A DNA stretch of 64,000 bases from Blattamonas nauphoetae (lineage: Eukaryota > Preaxostyla > Oxymonadida). The notes under the pieces were generated by a model. The model ran no database searches. It was not told the DNA's origin and saw nothing but the letters and a program-made list of their open reading frames with translations. The stretch lies in assembly GCA_033064195.1 (NCBI GenBank), contig JARBJD010000088.1, positions 1 through 64,000 of the forward strand, written 5' to 3'. A program made the position numbers and the translations under genes. This document shows, piece by piece, positions 36,501 to 47,442 of this stretch (positions within the stretch are counted from its first letter, which is position 1; each line of letters starts with the position of its first letter).

Positions 36501-39500
36501 CAGAGTTTGACTCGAATCGCTGCTTATCTGTCGAACTGCGCTTGTTTTGAGATCTCGCTCACGTCTCGCTATGGGCAGGCGGAGTTCAGAGATGATCTGA
36601 AGAAGCTGTACACACTGTCAGGCGCTGAAGGGAAGCCGACAGTTTTCCTTCTTTCTGACAATCAGATTGTGAATGAGTCGTTTTTGGAGGACATCAACTG
36701 CATTCTCAATTCGGGGGACGTGCCTGGTCTGTTCGACATTGCGGAACGAGAGCTCCTTCTCCAAACACTTCGAGACAACGCGAAAACAGGCGAACACATT
36801 CCTGAAAACCCAGACCAGGCCATGCAACACCTCATTCTGCGTGTCAGAAACAATCTCCACATCGTTCTTTGCATGTCACCAATCGGAGATGCCTTCAGAG
36901 TTCGTTGCCGCATGTTCCCGTCGCTGGTGAACTGCTGCACGATTGATTGGGTGGACAACTGGCCGAACGAAGCGTTGTATTCTGTCGCTCTGAAATTCTT
37001 CAGCAGCGAACATCTCGGCTCTGATCCAGCTGAGCGGATGAAGGAGAAGAAAGTGGATGAATCGGAGGAAGTGAAGAATGAAGCAAAGTCGGCACCGAAT
37101 TCTGAAACTGTCTCAAAATCAAAACTCCCCGCTGGTGTGAAGTCTCTCGCAGAACGAATTGCGGAGATGTGTGTGTTCATCCACGATTCAGTCGAACGAG
37201 CAGCAGACCGATTCTTTGTCGACGAGAAACGACGTGTCTACATCACACCCGCACTGTTTCTGGAAATGGTTGGGTTATTCTTCTCCATCTTTCAAAACGC
37301 CACAGCGCATCACGAAGAGGAAGTGAAGAAATACAGCAACGGAATCACAACACTCGTCGAGACGCAGAAATCTGTTGATTCGATGAAAGCTGAATTGAAG
37401 CAGATGGAGCCACTGTTGATCAAACTCAGCGACGATCTCAAAACTCTCGTCACGAAAATCGCGACAGACACAGCGAAAACTGAAGAATTGAAATATTCTG
37501 TCGGAGCAGAGGAGACGATGGTGAGAGAGGAAGCTGAAAAGGCGAAGGGACTGGCAGACGATGCCCAAGCGGAGCTCGACAAGATTATGCCAGTTTTCGA
37601 GGAAGCTAATCGGGCTCTCGAATCGCTCTCGAAAGCTGCTGTGACGGAAGTCAAGTCATTCGCGAATCCGCCTGAAATGGTGAAGCGAGTGATGAGTGCA
37701 GTGTGCACGCTTTTCAACAAGAAACCAGACTGGGACAACGCTCGAGGCCTTCTCAGCCAAACCAACTTCATCCAACTTTTGATCAACTTCAATGTCGATG
37801 AGATTGATGCGTCGATGGACAAGAAGATGCGGCCATACATCAACGACCCAGATTTCAAACCAGACAAGATCGAGAACGTGTCGAAGGCAGCTGCAAACAT
37901 CTGCCAGTGGGTTGTCGCTGTTGTGGAGTTTGCGAGAGTGAACAAGATCATCGAACCGAAGAAACAGATTGCTGCGGAAGCCCAAGCGACTCTGAAAGGA
38001 CTGACAGAGAAGCTGGAGGTGAAGATGAATGAATTGAAGCAGTTGGAGGATGCTCTGCAAGATTTGAACAATCAACTCGCCACGAAAAAGAAAGAAGCGT
38101 CACAAACAGAAGCCGACCTCTCACAAACTCGCACTCGTTTTCAGAACGCTGAAAAGCTGGTGTCAGCGTTGGGAGATGAAGGGGAGCGATGGAGAGAGAA
38201 ACTGGGAGAACTGAACAACAACTCCATCTTCCTTCAAGGCTCCTCGCTCCTCTCTGCCGCCACTCTTGCCTATCTCGGACCCTTCAGTGCCGATTTCCGT
38301 CGACAGATCACTCTTGAATGGACAGACCGATGCCGCTCTCTTCTTCTTCCATCCGTCGCCGAAGGAAAATGCTTCGAACTCCAATCTGCACTCTCATCGG
38401 AAGTTGAGACTCGAGATTGGGCGATTCAAGGCCTGCCGTCAGACAAACTGTCGTTGGACAACGCTGTTGTCGTCACCAGATCGAGAAAATGGCCGCTCAT
38501 GGTTGACCCGCAAGGACAGGCGAATCGGTGGATTCGAGCGAAGGAGAACAACAACAAATTGAAAGTGATGCGAATTGGGGAACCGTCGTTCATCAGAAAT
38601 CTGTCGAATTCCATCCGTTTTGGCCAGCCGGTGCTTCTGGAAGACGTTGGGGAGCAACTGGATCCACAATTGGAGCCAATTCTGAACCAGCAGATCATCA
38701 AACAAGCGGGCCGAACGATCATCCACCTGAACGACCAAGATGTGGATTACAACTCGAATTTCAAGTTGTACATCACAACCAAACTACCAAATCCGAAATA
38801 TCTTCCTGAAATGTTCATCAAGACAACAGTGATCAATTTCACGGTCACTTCGATGGGATTGGAGGAACAGCTGCTGGCTGAAGTTGTGTTGAACGAGAAG
38901 AAGGAAATCGAGGATGCGAAAGACAAGCTTGTCCGCGGAATGGCAGCTGACAAGCGACAACTAGTCGAAATGGAAGCTCGGATTCTCCAACTCATGAAAT
39001 CGAAAACTGTCACCGAATTGCTCGACGACACCTCTCTCATCGCCACTCTCGACCAATCCAAACGAACCTCCATCGAAATCAACACGCGAGTGAAGGAAGC
39101 CATCGTCACAGAGGCATCACTGATGGCAGCTCGCGCAGAATACAATCCGATGGCTGTGCGTGGAGCTCTGCTGTATTTCTCGATTGTCGATCTGGCATCG
39201 CTCGATCCGATGTATCAATACTCACTTCGATACTTCCAATCCATCTTCAAACTTGCTCTGACGCAGACGGAACAGAAACCGACGCTGGAGGAACGGTTGA
39301 ATAGTCTGATTGAGAATTTGACAGAAATGGTGTCTTCGAATGTCTGTCGAGGGTTGTTTGAGAGACACAGGATCATCTTCTCGCTTCTGATGACGATGAG
39401 AATTAAAGTTCGGGACGGGACGATCAAACAGAGCGAACTGGATGTTCTGTTGAAATCACCAGACGTGCTCGATGGATCAGACAGGGTGGAGTTCGAAAAA

Positions 39501-42212
39501 AGAATGAAAGAGAAGGAAACACAGGAAGGTGAACAGCAATCTCCTCCACAAGTTGATCCATCCACAATCCACAACCCATCAATCGAGACGATTTCAGGGA
39601 AGTCGTGGAGTGAGACTCAAATGCTCGATCATAACTGGCCGACTGTGTTTGGGGGAATCTGTGCAAGCATCGCCCAGAAAGACTTAGAAACCGAAGCGCT
39701 TATTTGGGATCCGATCCTGAACTCGACTCTCCCCCTCCAATCCATGCTTCCAGAACCGTTTCTATCTCGCCTCTCTCCTTTCCAATTCCTCATTCTCGTT
39801 AAAACACTCGTTCCTCAGAAACTCTCCCCATCGATTTCGTTCTACGTTCGGAATCAACTCGGAGAAGTGTTCGCTGAATCTCCACCGCTTGATTTGAAGC
39901 AAGCACTCGCCGATTCGTCTCCAGGGACTCCAATCATCTTCATTCTGAGCACAGGTGCCGACCCAGCTGCTCATCTCTTGCGTCACGCTCAAAACGTGAA
40001 CTATACGGACAAACTGAAGCTTCTCTCGCTCGGCCAAGGACAAGGTCCAGCCGCCCTGAAACTGATCCGAGACGGGATGAAGAATGGATCATGGGTGTTC
40101 CTTCAGAACTGTCATCTCGCCGCGTCATGGATGCCAGATCTCGAACGTGTCTGTCTCCAACTCCAGCTGAGTTCTTCCGATTCCATCAACCCATCCTTCC
40201 GACTCTGGCTGAGCGCCATGCCGACCCCAGCCTTTCCCGTCTCTGTCCTCCAAAATGGAATCAAACTGACGACAGAAGCACCCGCTGGCGTTCGCGCAAA
40301 CCTTCTTCGAACAATCCGGTCTCTTTCCGATCAGGAATATCAAAATGGGTGCGCCGGAAAAGTGAATTTCGCGTGGAGAAGACTCGTTGTGGGGTTAGCG
40401 TTCTTCCACGCGATTGTTCAGGAACGTCGACGATTCGGAGCGCTCGGATGGAATATTCCATACGAGTTCACCGAATCTGATTTTGAGATCAGCAAGAGTC
40501 ATCTAAAACTGTATCTGAATGAGAAGAAAGACGACGAAGAGATTCCGTGGGCAGCACTTCGTTATCTGACGGGGGAAGTGAATTATGGAGGGAGAGTGAC
40601 CGACGAATGGGACAAAAGGATTCTGTCAGCACTTCTGATTCGCTTCTATGTCGATCGGATAGTTGTCCCGGGAAAGAGTTTTGTTCTGATGAGGGAATCA
40701 AAACCGAGAATGAAGGATCTTCGGAGACAAAGTGGACTTTTCACGCAATCGCCCTACTCCCCCTCTTCTCTGAGGTCTCCTCCTTCCTTCCCATCTCCTC
40801 AATTCCAAAGTCCTCTTCTGATGCCGTTCTCTCCCACCGCTCGCACTCCCAACACTCAATCACAATCATCATCCTCATCATCTTCATACATCCTCCCTCC
40901 AGACCTCCCGACACTCGCGTCCGTGTTGGAGTTGGTTGAAGGCCTGCCACTGCAAGACGAACCAGAGCTGTTCGGAATGAACGAGAATGTGGAAAGGTTG
41001 TATCAAATGAACGAGGGTGCGAGAATGCTGGGAGCGCTGCTCACAATGAACAGAAACGTTGGAACAGTGAAGCCCAAACAGGAGCTGGCGAGCGAATCAG
41101 CAGAATCTGAGGAAAACGACGATTTTGTCGCTACCAGTCCGGGTGATGTGGTTGTGATGGGACAGGTCAAAGCCCTTCTGAAAGGATTGCCTGAACTCCT
41201 TCCAGTTCGGGCGAAACAAAAGCCAGTGCAACCATCTCATGAAGCGTCAGCGACTGTTCTCCCTCTGTCACACTCTCTCACCTCCCTCGCTCCATCACTC
41301 TCCCAACACCCTCCCACACAGCCTCTCTCTTCCCTCCAAGTCGTCCTGTCGCAAGAAACTGAACGATTCAACAATCTCCTCACTGTCATGTCCTCATCTC
41401 TCATCGAACTCAACAAAGCGATGCGAGGCCTTGCGGTGATGTCGTCCCAACTCGACGCCCTCTACTCATCCATCCTCACCTCTTCCGTCCCGTCGATGTG
41501 GGCATCCGCTGCATATATCTCCAACAGGTCACTTGGCGACTGGATTGACGATCTTCGGGCAAGAGTGGATTTTTTCAGAAAATGGATTGAAAATGGGGAG
41601 CCGGACGTATTCTGGCTACCTGGGTTATTCTTCCAACAGGGCTTCCTCACAGCGATCCTCCAAACGATGGCCAGAAAGCACAAATACCCAATCGACTCTC
41701 TTTCTTTCGAATTTTCGTTCTACACCACTCTCGATGAAGCCAAAATGGGATACGCTGAGAAGCTCCGAGGAGCAGAAGCCCGAGATCCGCAAAGTTCGTT
41801 TGAAGAGACAATTGGGTCACGTGAGGGTGGCTTGACTTTAAAAGGACTCGACGTGAAAGAAGTTGAGATGGAGGGAGTGTTAGTGTCTGGTCTGTATATC
41901 GAAGGAGCGGAGTGGGATCAAACGAACAAGACTCTGATCGAATCACGTCGTGGCCGAATCTGTTCACCTCTCCCGCTCATCCATTTCCTCCCTCAAATGA
42001 ACTATTCCCCTCCCCCTTCGTCCTATTCTGCTCCTCTCTACAAAACACCTTCACGTTATGGCGTGCTGTCCACAACTGGACATTCAACGAACTTCATCAC
42101 AGCGATCTCAATGCCGTCCGTTCAGAGTGAGGCACATTGGACTTTGAGGGGTGTTGCATTGTTGTGTGAACCGAGTGAGAAGGTAGATAATGAAAATTCT
42201 GTTGCCTCTTAA
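27538..42212 (+). CDS. Axonemal dynein heavy chain, probably single-headed inner-arm type
   Basis: Five exons (27538-27693, 27806-29230, 29344-29713, 29831-30772, 30985-42212) join in phase to 4706 residues; introns are 112, 113, 117 and 212 nt. The first ~900 residues form a Ser/Pro/Gln-rich head and tail. The motor follows: AAA1 'GPAGTGKTE' near residue 1790 with 'CFDEFNRID' as Walker B; AAA2 'GPTQGGKT' near 2070; AAA3 'GETGVGKT' near 2433; AAA4 'GVGGCGKQSLTR' near 2796. The stalk coiled coils and microtubule-binding domain lie at about 3070-3375. AAA5/6 and the C-terminal domain follow with 'GWNIPYEFTESDFEIS', 'ALRYLTGEVNYGGRVTDEWD' and 'VFWLPGLFFQQGFLTAIL'. The last motif is closer to the DNAH3/7/12 inner-arm group than to outer-arm chains; this class call is tentative. 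Two low-complexity Ser/Pro inserts (about residues 4215-4275 and 4375-4415) are unusual. All four P-loops look intact. It drives flagellar beating. Confidence 0.93.
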
Positions 42213-42410
42213 TTTCAATTGAATAGTTTTATTTTTGTATTGATTCTCATTTCACTCCAGATTTCAGAAAAAAAACATGACAATCCGCTGAATTCGTGAG
42301 TCATCATTCTTCACACACGTTCATACAGAATCCAAGAAGGATCACTCGATCTATCGAATGCGAGTGAGGTGTGAAAGAGCCATTGTACGTTGACTGTTTC
42401 TGATACGATT

Positions 42411-42429
42411 TCTTGTGGTTTCGATCAGA
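42411..42429 (+). promoter_or_regulatory. Conserved block upstream of helical-family gene A
   Basis: TCTTGTGGTTTCGATCAGA ends 26 nt before the ATG at 42455. The same 19-mer with one change sits at the identical distance before the neighbouring paralogue (43850-43868). It may be a promoter or 5'UTR element, or simply tandem-duplication homology. Confidence 0.45.
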
Positions 42430-42454
42430 TTGAGATCACTTCTTTCCTTGCTCA

Positions 42455-43489
42455 ATGCGCAACAATTCATCCATGAACAAACACCGTTCCACCAGACCCG
42501 TCAACCGAGATGCACTCCGTGATGTCACTCCCTTGTTTCTGAGAACTGAACCCGCCAACATCAACCAAGTCGCCGAAGCATCTCAGCCGTTCCTTTCCCT
42601 TGTTAACTTCATCAAGAAAGGAAAAAATCTAAATGAGAAAGCATGCAGACACGCTTGTTCTCTTCTGAAGACTATCGCACCTCGAAACTCTATTTTCCTC
42701 TCAGCGACACAGATTCTCTTCGAACTCGTCCCAAAACCCAATGGATCTTGTTGTGGTTTCACAGAGTCAATTGTGCCGCTCCTTATTTCCTCAAATGAGG
42801 AGATTCGGAGGGCGTCATTAAGACTTATGGATGATCTTGTGAACGACATCAAATCGATCCACCGCTTTGATATGCTGGAGACAGGGTTTTTTCTTCTGCT
42901 CCCAAAATCATTCTACGAACAGGAACTGCATTTATTGGCCCAAAATAGGTTGTTTCTGATGAATATCGTTACCTGGTTCTTTTACTGTTCATCTCCAACA
43001 TCAACTCGAGAAATATGCCACCTAAGACCACATTCGATGGAAACCTTCGAACTATCTTTCATGGACAAGTTTATCCATCCCATCGAACCATTTCTGAAGA
43101 ACATTTACAAGAACAGACGCAAACTCGCAGATTCTGGAGATTCTCTGTATTTCTCCGTGCTCCTTGGAAGAATAATCGAATCCTCACCCTTTCTGGAAAA
43201 GCTGACCCATTTCACGTTGTCTTCTCCAGTCGCTCTGGCCTGCACCGATCTTCTCATCTTCTTCGAAACAGATGGCCTCGCATTCACGTTCCTTCTGAGT
43301 GTAGTGGATGGACGAAGACAATGGACGAGGGATGGTCCAGCTGTTCGAAAGAGAGGACACCAGATAATGGACAAACTGCAGGAAGAAGGGTTTTTCGATG
43401 AGATCGAGCTCCGAAATGTCAATCTGGGAGCACAGATGATTGATCAGTTGGGTGGAAATGCACCGATTATTTTATTCAGGAGGAGCTAA
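42455..43489 (+). CDS. Lineage-expanded helical-repeat protein A
   Basis: A complete 344-residue single-exon frame starting ATGCGC and ending TAA. I recognise it as a member of a large family of proteins of unknown function expanded in the oxymonad Blattamonas; the opening pattern 'PLFLRTEPANINQVAEASQPF...LVNFIKKGKNLNEKA' and the ending '..RKRGHQIMDKLQEEGFFDEIE' are typical. The sequence is nearly all amphipathic helix in ARM/HEAT-like repeats with 'SSNEEIRRASLRLMDDLV'. No signal peptide, membrane segment or catalytic motif is seen. The neighbour at 43894 is a tandem paralogue, and the gene at 47443-49699 is a distant relative. Function unknown; a protein-binding solenoid is a reasonable inference. 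Confidence 0.8.
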   Translation: MRNNSSMNKHRSTRPVNRDALRDVTPLFLRTEPANINQVAEASQPFLSLVNFIKKGKNLNEKACRHACSLLKTIAPRNSIFLSATQILFELVPKPNGSCCGFTESIVPLLISSNEEIRRASLRLMDDLVNDIKSIHRFDMLETGFFLLLPKSFYEQELHLLAQNRLFLMNIVTWFFYCSSPTSTREICHLRPHSMETFELSFMDKFIHPIEPFLKNIYKNRRKLADSGDSLYFSVLLGRIIESSPFLEKLTHFTLSSPVALACTDLLIFFETDGLAFTFLLSVVDGRRQWTRDGPAVRKRGHQIMDKLQEEGFFDEIELRNVNLGAQMIDQLGGNAPIILFRRS

Positions 43490-43893
43490 AGCTGGTTTCT
43501 GAAAAGACTCCGTAAGGACATTCGATTTGATCTGATATCAGTTGAATCATCTTTGGGACTGCTTGGCATACTCGTTGTGCTATCAATTCGGATGGAATGG
43601 CTCCACTTCTTCATAGGCACTCCACAATCCAGCATTCTCAAACACGAGCTGTTCACATTTCTCCTCGTTGACCCGTGGAGCTCATCTCACATCATTATTT
43701 GTATTCTTCCTTTCTCATGTTTTGAGGTTCTTATTTTGCCTACCACACATCTGATTTGTTGTGAATACACCATTTTTATAGAGTTAAACCCTGACTCTAT
43801 CGTAGCAGTGGTCCGGCAAATCTCAACATTCTGAGTGGTGAAATCAATATCTTGTGGTTTGGATCAGAAAACCCTCACTTCATTCGTTAATCA
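43490..43893. other. Spacer between tandem paralogues
   Basis: 404 bp without a supported gene. A 93-residue frame (43553-43834) has hydrophobic composition but no motif. The conserved upstream block lies at 43850-43868. Confidence 0.5.
43850..43868 (+). promoter_or_regulatory. Conserved block upstream of helical-family gene B
   Basis: TCTTGTGGTTTGGATCAGA ends 26 nt before the ATG at 43894, the same spacing as the matching block before gene A. Confidence 0.45.
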
Positions 43894-44555
43894 ATGGGAA
43901 ACAATTCAACCTCAGGCCCACCCGTATCCATTAGGTCCTACTTCCGTGCTAAATCTCCCATATTTCTGAGAACTAATCCCTATACCATCACCACAATCGA
44001 ACAAGCGTCGCAGGTGTTCCTATCGCTTAGCGGCTTCATCAAGGAAGGAAATCATCTAAGCAAGAAAGCCAGCAGACAGGCTTGCACCCTTCTGGAGGAA
44101 ATCGCACGAATATTCTCAGCAGACCAGATTATCATCCAACTTTCTCCAACCAGCGATGGGTCTTGTTCAGGTTTCACTGAGTCAATTGTTCCACTGCTTT
44201 CATCGTCCAACGAACCTATTGTTCAATCATCCTTGTGGTTTCTGTTACTAGTTGCGGAAAAAGCGAGTTATTGCTCACGCTTCGACATGTTCGAGACAGG
44301 ACTCTTCCAAATCCTCCCACAATCTTTCTACGAACAGGAAATCCATATTTTGGCTCGACCCAAATTGTATTTGATAAATATCGTGAACCAATTCATAAAC
44401 TGTGCATCGAAATCATCAACAGAAAAGATCTGCCAAAAACGATCCCTTTCCAAAGAGGCTTTCCATCAAACCTTCATTGACCGTTTCTTTCATCCCATCC
44501 AACCATTTTTGGTGTACATCTGCAAACACAGACGCAGAATCGAAGATCCCACCAT

Positions 44556-45515
44556 CAGTCAGCGAGGTAATTGGTAATAAGTGCTTGAGTTGTTGTCAAA
44601 GGGTCAGATCACACCATTTTCACCGAATCATGTTAGATTAGTCTAGTGAATACAGTGAAGTTCAATAAACGATGGAGTGATATTGTATGCGTAAATTTAA
44701 TGTCGAAAGAATCACACAACGGAAATCGACATCATAGATGTTTCAATAAACCGAACTTTTCATAAATCCGTAACATGGGGCTTGAAAAATATATATTGGT
44801 CAAACTAAGAAAAATAAAATTTGGTTCCGCGCCGAAACCCCTGTGTCGGGAGAAAACCTCAAAATACCCCCTTTTGCCCGAAAAATAAAATTGTTTCGGC
44901 AATATCTCAACAACCAGTGAACCGATTTTGATGAAGTTTTTCACAAAAACGTTTTTTTGGCGAAATGAACATTTTGAAAAAAATTTGGAGAAAAAAATCT
45001 GGATATTTGGGATAATGGAAAAAAACCCATATTTTTCTCGACAAAAAATTCCTAGAAAAAAATATCTTTTATTTTTTGAGCAGCTTTTGTCGAGATCTTT
45101 ACGATCACAATGGATTTTATTTGATTCAAAACGGATGGCTGGTTGTGGAGAAATGAGGGCAAAAAGTTGAGAAAAATATGTGGATGCCAAAAGGAAACAG
45201 TATTTTGAGGTTTTCTCCCGACACAGGGGTTTCGGCGCGGAACCAAATTTTATTTTTCTTAGTTTGACCCATCTAAATTTTTCAATCACCATTGTACGGA
45301 TTTTTGAATATGTACGGATTATTGACACTACTATCAATCGCTTGAATCCGATCGATTGAAAAAATGTTCATTTAAACAAGCTGATTTGTGAAGTGAAGTG
45401 GTCATAATGTGAAAACTTCGATAAAAAAAGCTAATATTCATGCCATGGTGAAATGAGCATGATCTGACCCTTTGAAAAACCAGTTAGCACTTATTACCAA
45501 TTACCTCGCTGACTG
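44556..45515. mobile_element. MITE inserted in the helical-family gene, itself split
   Basis: Ends CAGTCAGCGAGGTAATTGGT and the same inverted at the right, with about 30 bp perfect and about 60 bp recognisable (including CAAAGGGTCAGATCA). It is flanked by AT (44554-44555 and 45516-45517), which could be a 2-bp target duplication. A second element (44735-45333) is nested inside, so the original MITE was about 360 bp. No coding capacity; superfamily not assigned. Confidence 0.85.
44735..45333. mobile_element. Foldback MITE, mariner/pogo type (copy 3), nested
   Basis: A 599-bp element with TA at both ends and termini GATGTTTCAATAAACC and, inverted, GTAGTGTCAATAATCC. The inner arms, starting at GGTCAAACTAAG (left about 44798, right ending about 45269), are perfect inverted repeats over about 70 bp. 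The centre matches the other copies (AATATCTCAACAACCAGTG). It is nested in the MITE at 44556-45515. Confidence 0.87.
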
Positions 45516-45884
45516 ATTCCATCAGATTTAACAAGACTTTTTCACACAATCCTTGACCATTCACCCTTCCTGGAAGACATGACCCAGTTCATGTTGTCTT
45601 CTTCGTTCACTCTCATCTTCACTGACTCCCTTCATCTCATCGAACTGAACTCTTTGATGATCGAACAACATTATCGTATTCTGAATGAAATCGATGCGTG
45701 GAAGAAGGCGAGTCCAGCTGTTTTCAAGAGAGGACAGCAGATTCTGACCCAAATCTGCAAAGATGGGCTTTCAGACTTGATCGAGCTCCACGCACACTTC
45801 AGCGGGTATAATGAGTTCGGATTCCTTGTCGACTCTTTGGGAATCCTTGCACTTCATCAGTTTGGAGGGAATCCATCAGGATGA

Positions 45885-47442
45885 GCAGAAAAAGAGGACT
45901 GAACTCTCTTATTCATTTGCCACGTCTTGTTTTGTGTTTTTGAGTGTGTTTCGCCTTTAGATTCTCATTCATCAATCTTTGAAACAAAAGCCGATACCAA
46001 TGACAGTTGAAAAGTTGGGAAACAATGGTTGTTTGATACGGCACCTCTCAACCTGTTTCAGAGTGTGTTCGAAACGGATTCTATTCTCCTCAAGCCAGGC
46101 CTTTTGGAGGTCAGATCAAAAGAAAAAACATGTGAGCCAAACAAGAAATACATAGCAATATTTGCTCTATAAAAAAAAGTGGAAAAAGTAATTCCAAAAC
46201 TTAGTGATAGGGCAATTTTGAGAGAGATTAGGGTCTAGAATCTGACACAATTCGTCTTCGAAAATCGCCCATTTTTTCCAAAAGTCAAATTTTGTCTTTT
46301 CGCGTCATGACCATACCGTCTAACGATGAAAATTGCGTGGACCAATCAAAGACAACTGATGAATCTGTCCCTGATTTTGAACTGCGGAAAACCTTCCACA
46401 TCATCCCAATTGGAGCGCTTTTTACAACAAACTTCCATTCGTGTATCGATTGTCTTACGGTTCCAGGTGGTCCAGAAATCCTGAAAATGCCCAAATATGC
46501 CATCAAACAACATGCTTGAGGTTTGACTTATTTCATTTCTTCATGATCGCACGATTTTCTTCCAACAACAGGTTCAGATGACTCTTTCACAATCACACTT
46601 TCTTTTTGTGTCACACACCTGGCAGTACCGATCTCACACAATGCATTGATGCGCCACAGATCAATCAAGATATACGGAAAAAGGTCTGATAAATCACAGA
46701 ACCGGATGCATTCGATTGTTTTTGCTTCCATTCTTCTGTGTTCACAGATTTTTAGTGTCGTCTACTCCACCAATCAACGCTCCTTTTTCGATCATCCTCC
46801 ATCTGCTGTATTTCCCCTGAACAGCACTTTTCATTTCACGAATTCCCACAATGCGTCTCACTCGGATGCTTTCTGTCCTTTTCAGGTCAAAATATCTGTA
46901 TTTGAAAGATGATGTCTTTTTCACCTTTTTCCATCTTTTTCTTCAATGGATGTATTTATCACGGTTCGTTCACATAGAATTAGCTTTTTAACATCATTTT
47001 ACAGCACGAATCAATTTTTGGATATCTTCTGATGCGATTCGTAGGAAAAAAACTCCAGAACAAATCACGGCGTTTTTTGAGCGAGATCTCACTGAAAATC
47101 CAGAAATTCACCTCTTGTCTGTTTATTGAATAGCTGAACGGTAATTAGACAGAAATACATTTTTTTGAACTCATAGTGGTCATTTTTTGCTCTTGATCTG
47201 AACTCCAGAAGGCCTGCCTCAAGCACACTCTGAATGGTTTCGAATGGACTTGTACTGGATTCCACATGTCTCATTATATTCTACTCTTCAAAACACGATA
47301 GAAATTATTGAACAATGGTTGAATAATGAAATCTGACGGATGGAGAAATGAAAGTGAGGCGAGGAGTGTTCGGTCAGATCAGATGCAGCTTGACACAAGT
47401 GGAATGGCGAAGGAGGTGGGTTCCACAGACGACCAAACTTCA
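45885..47442. other. Intergenic; two small unproven frames
   Basis: A plus-strand frame from the ATG at 46307 to 46519 and one from the ATG at 46706 to 46912 are open. The second begins 'MHSIVFASILLCSQIFSVVYS', which looks like a signal peptide, followed by 'TNQRSFFDH'; it might be the first exon of a surface protein, but no continuation was found. The rest is AT-rich, with nothing recognised. Confidence 0.3.

Larger units (their letters stand above)
43894..45884 (+). pseudogene. Lineage-expanded helical-repeat protein B, split by transposons
   Basis: A tandem paralogue of the gene at 42455. The 5' part (43894-44555) encodes about 220 residues colinear with it ('FLRTNPYTITTIEQASQVF', 'GFTESIVPLLSSSNEPI', 'QSFYEQEIHILARPKLYLI'). 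The 3' part (45518-45884) resumes with 'LFHTILDHSPFLEDMTQFML' and ends with 'LALHQFGGNPSG'. Between them sits a 960-bp transposon with an AT target duplication. Removing the element and one AT leaves 1029 nt, exactly 343 codons with the stop and no in-frame stop, that is 342 residues against 344 in its neighbour. So the insertion is precise and recent. As it stands the product would stop at 44577 (227 residues), losing its C-terminal third. Confidence 0.85.

Noticed and set aside
30800-42200. Many minus-strand frames of 60-250 residues across the dynein gene
   Set aside because: They are antisense shadows of codon-biased coding sequence and have no motifs or splice logic.
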